A stretch of DNA of 8,513 bases, from the NCBI GenBank assembly GCA_028697515.1, contig JAQVEY010000081.1:1-8513 (forward strand), given 5' to 3'. The position numbers were made by a program, and so were the translations under genes. The stretch is from Bacteroidales bacterium. GTDB lineage: Bacteria; Bacteroidota; Bacteroidia; Bacteroidales; ML635J-15. Below are positions 6,106 through 8,513 of this stretch, piece after piece. The notes under the pieces were generated by a model. That model did not search any database. It was given only the letters and a program-made list of their open reading frames with translations, and had not been told where the DNA came from. How positions within the stretch are numbered: the stretch's first letter is position 1; every line of letters starts with the position of its first letter.

Positions 6106-7128
6106 TTAGTAATTTTTTAATATACTAACAATAGGGTCGACAGATTTATTATTCATTCCGTTTTGTTCCGATGCAGCCCTGCAACCTCCTCGGCAAATAG
6201 ACCATAATTTACAATTTTTACAATATTCTGGGATATTTGTATTCCATGACTTGACATATGGAGTGTTAAGTATGTCGGGAAAATCTTGCTTGAAAATATT
6301 TCCTGTAATTATTGGACTATGATTGCAGACTCTTACATTTCCCGATATGTCAAGTGTTAATGGAAAATGCAATGGATTTTCGGGGCAGTTTCCAAAGCGT
6401 ATAAAAGGATATTCAGCTGGATTTATTACACAATGTGGAGTACAGACATTTGAAGTTATGTTAAGTTTTAAATCCTTTGCTTTACTATTAATTAATAGAT
6501 ATGTTTTTTTAAGAAGATTAATATCGGGTAAAATCTTGTCGGCTGTTTTTTTATTTACTCCACCAATATTATATCTGTCAACTGATATTTGTTTGATGCC
6601 CAGATTAATAATAAAGTCAATAGTCTTTGAGATTGTTTCTGCATTTTGTGAAGTCAAAACTATTACTGCGACAACATTTGCTTTTTTGGCTTTAAGTTTT
6701 TGTAGTGCAATTACTGACTTCTCATGAGAACCGGTTAAGCCTGTCATTTTGTCGTGGATCTCAGCAGAAAAAGAATGGATAGGTAATTGAAATAAATCAT
6801 TTTTTATAAGCACAAGATTATTAATTATTTGGTCAGAAAATAATGTGCCGTTAGAAATTATGGTAGTAAGCGAATTCTTCATTTTAGCAAAAAGAACTAA
6901 TTCGGGGAGTCGTTCTTCAATTAGTGGCTCTCCGCCTGTAAAAGTTATTGAATCAACATTTGCATGAGAATAAACCTGTTTTAGTACTTTTTTTAGTTTT
7001 ATATAATTACTTCCCTTATTTTTATTGTTATGGGGTATGTGATTATAACAGAAAATACATTTCTGATTACAAGAATTGTTTACTTCGAGAGCAATGTGAG
7101 GAATAGATATTTGTTGTTTTTTGGACAA
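6106..7128 (-). CDS. Radical SAM/SPASM domain protein, substrate unknown, TTG start
   Basis: This 340-residue enzyme has a radical SAM core with CxxxCxxC at C20, C24, C27 (SCNQKCIFCYNH) and the GGEP motif at 65-68 for SAM binding. The C-terminus is SPASM-like: C248-x14-G-x4-C268, then CX2CX5CX3C at C303, C306, C312, C316. These would hold auxiliary iron-sulfur clusters, as in peptide-modifying maturases and anaerobic sulfatase maturases. The final SPASM cysteine, usually in a DPxC context, is missing: the sequence reads SVDPIVSIL. Two additional cysteines, C229 and C233, precede the domain. The start is TTG (7126-7128); an in-frame stop lies five codons upstream and the first ATG is far inside. 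It is monocistronic, divergent from the bactofilin gene. No precursor peptide, sulfatase or transporter gene adjoins it, so the substrate cannot be inferred. Confidence 0.88.
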   Translation of the reverse strand: MSKKQQISIPHIALEVNNSCNQKCIFCYNHIPHNNKNKGSNYIKLKKVLKQVYSHANVDSITFTGGEPLIEERLPELVLFAKMKNSLTTIISNGTLFSDQIINNLVLIKNDLFQLPIHSFSAEIHDKMTGLTGSHEKSVIALQKLKAKKANVVAVIVLTSQNAETISKTIDFIINLGIKQISVDRYNIGGVNKKTADKILPDINLLKKTYLLINSKAKDLKLNITSNVCTPHCVINPAEYPFIRFGNCPENPLHFPLTLDISGNVRVCNHSPIITGNIFKQDFPDILNTPYVKSWNTNIPEYCKNCKLWSICRGGCRAASEQNGMNNKSVDPIVSILKNY

Positions 7129-7297
7129 TGAATTTATATTCTATATTTTCAAAAAGTAAAAATATAAATAATTGTGTTATTGAGAATAATATTTGATTTA
7201 CATGTGATAAAATGGAAATTTTTCTATAAATTTCTGGTTTTTAAGATATTTTATTGTAAAATTTTAATTCCGTTAAATATAAATGATACAATTAATA

Positions 7298-7305
7298 TAT
7301 ATTTG
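7298..7305 (+). promoter_or_regulatory. -7 element upstream of the bactofilin gene
   Basis: TATATTTG is a perfect TAnnTTTG match ending 21 bp before the bactofilin ATG, placing the predicted transcript start near 7310. No good TTTG or TTG -33 box sits at the usual distance upstream, so the match is suggestive only. It is the best candidate promoter for the bactofilin/AtpZ-like cluster. Confidence 0.45.
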
Positions 7306-7326
7306 TACAAGAAAAATTAAGATATT

Positions 7327-7707
7327 ATGGCAAGAAGTTACGAAGAAGAACAAAACAACCTAAACATCATCGGTAATGGAACTTCAATAAACGGAGATGT
7401 TTCATCGAATGGAGATTTACGTATTGACGGTAATCTAACTGGAAATCTTAACACAAAAGCAAAACTGGTATTGGGGTCTACTGGTAAAATATTGGGCGAA
7501 ATATTCTGTAAAAACTCTGAAATCTCTGGTCAAATAGATGGTAAAATTACAGTTGAAGAATTATTAATATTAAAGTCTTCAGCCAGAATTAATGGAGATA
7601 TTGTTACATCCAGACTATCTGTAGAACCTGGAGCTGTATTTACAGGCACATGTAATATGGGTGGCAATATGCGCATAGAAGAATCGGCGATAGAAACCGA
7701 TGTCTAA
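7327..7707 (+). CDS. Bactofilin (polymer-forming cytoskeletal protein)
   Basis: Bactofilins self-assemble into filaments without nucleotide and act in cell shape, envelope synthesis or positioning of other proteins. The 126-residue product has a short charged N-terminus, followed from about residue 14 to 118 by the right-handed beta-helix repeats of the DUF583 family. Typical pieces are GNGTSINGDVSSNGDLRIDG near the start and LSVEPGAVFTGTCNMG near the end, with glycine/hydrophobic spacing between. There is no transmembrane segment, so it is cytoplasmic or membrane-associated. Its last 8 bases overlap the start of the AtpZ-like gene (ATGTCTAA), so the two are probably translationally coupled. 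Bactofilin next to the ATP synthase accessory genes is a recurring arrangement in Bacteroidota. Confidence 0.93.
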   Translation: MARSYEEEQNNLNIIGNGTSINGDVSSNGDLRIDGNLTGNLNTKAKLVLGSTGKILGEIFCKNSEISGQIDGKITVEELLILKSSARINGDIVTSRLSVEPGAVFTGTCNMGGNMRIEESAIETDV

Positions 7708-7939
7708 CCCAAAATCAGAAGAAAAACCAAAAAATACAAACAGAGGATTGAATAATATTATCAGATTCTCTTCTTTGGCATTTGAAATGGGGATTATGAT
7801 TTGCATCGGAGCTTTTGGAGGAGATTGGTTAGATAATCATTTTGAGTATGATAGACCTTGGTTTACGATTGTATTGTCATTATTAGCTGTTATCGGATCT
7901 ATATATCTGGTAATTAAAAGTCTGATGAATGTTAAGTAA
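7700..7939 (+). CDS. AtpZ/AtpI-family F0F1 ATP synthase accessory protein
   Basis: This is a 79-residue inner-membrane protein with two helices, about residues 22-40 and 54-74. The loop between them, GAFGGDWLDNHFEYDRPWF, matches the G..GG.WLD......PW pattern of the AtpZ/AtpI family, and the segment before it (FSSLAFEMG) is the Bacteroidota form. Proteins of this family are encoded upstream of the F0 genes. They are thought to help c-ring assembly (AtpI) or to supply Mg2+/Ca2+ (AtpZ). I leave the symbol blank because the two names are used interchangeably for such short proteins. The ATG overlaps the bactofilin stop by 8 bases, and its own end overlaps the next gene by 11. Confidence 0.85.
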   Translation: MSNPKSEEKPKNTNRGLNNIIRFSSLAFEMGIMICIGAFGGDWLDNHFEYDRPWFTIVLSLLAVIGSIYLVIKSLMNVK

Positions 7940-8318
7940 AAAGGAATTCAAGTCTTTTATAAATTTTAGTTTTCTTGCAATAATAATTTTTGCAGGACAT
8001 TATTTTTTATTGAAATGCTTTAATGTGTATTTATTTGCACCAGATGTTTTATTTATTCATCCTTTTTTATTCTTGATTACGCTTTCAACAATTTTTGCTG
8101 TTAAAATAATATTTAAACGAACAAAACTAAATATGCTTGGATATGTATATCTTGGAGTAAGTTTAGTGAAAATGTTTTTTGCAGTTCTGTTTTTAATGCC
8201 AAAGTTATTAAACGATGGTATGTTTAGAAAAGAATATGTTTTACAGTTTTTTATAATTTATTTTATATATCTAGCAATTGAAGTATTTTATCTTGTGAAA
8301 CAATTTAAAAATGAATAA
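7929..8318 (+). CDS. Four-helix membrane protein of the atp accessory cluster (DUF6168-like)
   Basis: This 129-residue protein is almost entirely hydrophobic, with four predicted helices at about 10-30, 40-62, 68-92 and 102-124, and short basic loops such as FKRTK. There are no catalytic motifs. It starts inside the end of the AtpZ-like gene (11-bp overlap), so it belongs to the same transcript. In Bacteroidota an uncharacterised small membrane protein of this size lies between the AtpZ-like gene and atpB, and position and topology suggest it is that protein. I recall DUF6168 as the family label but cannot confirm it. The next gene is not atpB as expected, so the operon seems interrupted here. 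A role in ATP synthase assembly is inferred only from neighbours. Confidence 0.75.
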   Translation: MLSKKEFKSFINFSFLAIIIFAGHYFLLKCFNVYLFAPDVLFIHPFLFLITLSTIFAVKIIFKRTKLNMLGYVYLGVSLVKMFFAVLFLMPKLLNDGMFRKEYVLQFFIIYFIYLAIEVFYLVKQFKNE

Positions 8319-8326
8319 AAAATATG

Positions 8327-8362
8327 TAATTATTTAGGTGCTAAGATATGAACAAATAATTA
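8327..8362. repeat. 9-bp AT inverted repeat after the atp accessory genes
   Basis: TAATTATTT (8327-8335) pairs with AAATAATTA (8354-8362) across an 18-base spacer. The stem is all A:T, so it makes a poor terminator. It falls between the DUF6168-like stop and the start of the presumed transposase. The sequence GTAA begins at 8326 and could instead mark the left end of an IS66-type element, whose ends often begin that way. Confidence 0.3.
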
Positions 8363-8432
8363 TTAATAAATACTTTTCGCAATATTTTTTTGAATTATTA
8401 TTTTTCTAACCTCGCTAAAAAATAGTTAAGGA

Positions 8433-8513
8433 TTGGAACTGCCTAATGACATAAACGAATTAAAGCAATTAGTTTACACATTAATTGACGAGATTGTTTC
8501 TTTAAAAACGGAA
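8433..8513 (+). CDS. Probable IS66-family transposase, 5' end only
   Basis: The last 27 codons read MELPNDINELKQLVYTLIDE followed by IVSLKTE, with a TTG start at 8433-8435. The LPxDxxxLKxLV opening followed by a heptad-like leucine/isoleucine pattern resembles the N-terminal coiled coil of IS66 TnpC transposases. The frame has a stop two codons before the TTG, and no ATG is available, so either TTG is the real start or the 5' end has been lost. The only nearby ATG, at 8446, is in another frame and meets a stop two codons later. There is no tnpA or tnpB in front, so it would be a single-gene IS66 type. The call rests on a short stretch and is tentative; the gene continues outside the window. 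Confidence 0.45.
   Translation, partial: MELPNDINELKQLVYTLIDEIVSLKTE

Noticed and set aside
6323..6727. 134-codon plus-strand frame inside the radical SAM gene
   Set aside because: It lies opposite the radical SAM coding sequence, whose motifs are intact; the antisense frame has no recognisable domain.
7129..7326. Search for a RiPP precursor peptide gene next to the radical SAM enzyme
   Set aside because: Only a few very short frames occur (for example MEIFL then stop). None has a start, length or cysteine/core pattern that would support a precursor. The same holds downstream at 5936-6105 on the minus strand.

Overview
This is an AT-rich window from a member of the Bacteroidota, most likely a Bacteroidales or Marinilabiliales-type organism. 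The evidence is the gene order rplM-rpsI-rpsB-tsf, a bactofilin gene overlapping an AtpZ-like gene ahead of the ATP synthase locus, a short TonB with the Bacteroidota-type C-terminal domain, promoters of the TAnnTTTG type, and almost no Shine-Dalgarno sequences. The genus cannot be named from the sequence alone. Most of the window is housekeeping. I do not see a convincing new multi-gene system, and the least explained gene is a radical SAM/SPASM protein at 6106-7128.

Left part (1-3092). The 3' end of an EamA-type drug/metabolite transporter (+) converges on a TonB-family protein (-). Then come, on the minus strand, an AhpD-like carboxymuconolactone decarboxylase family protein and miaB. miaB and the AhpD-like gene are 9 bp apart and probably form one transcript.

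Middle (3137-5935). The minus-strand operon rplM-rpsI-rpsB-tsf encodes two large/small subunit proteins (L13, S9), S2 and elongation factor Ts. It has a good Bacteroidota promoter upstream of rplM (5907-5935), which starts with GTG. It ends in a strong symmetrical hairpin terminator (3137-3166). A foldable element sits in the rpsI-rpsB gap (4922-4958), and a 14-bp inverted repeat brackets 96 bp just upstream of the rplM promoter.

Right part (6106-8513). The radical SAM/SPASM protein (-, TTG start) is divergent from a plus-strand cluster of bactofilin, an AtpZ/AtpI-family protein and a four-helix membrane protein. The three genes of the cluster overlap by 8 and 11 bp. In Bacteroidota such a cluster normally runs into atpB. 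Here the expected atpB start is missing, and the last 81 bases instead read as the N-terminus of a probable IS66-family transposase, so an insertion may separate the accessory genes from the main atp operon.

Intergenic stretches: none exceeds 300 bases. 1242-1394 holds a weak AT hairpin; 5844-6105 holds the rplM promoter/leader and the inverted repeat; 7129-7326 is the divergent region with one promoter-like box for the bactofilin; 8319-8432 holds an AT inverted repeat. No tRNA, rRNA or CRISPR array was seen.
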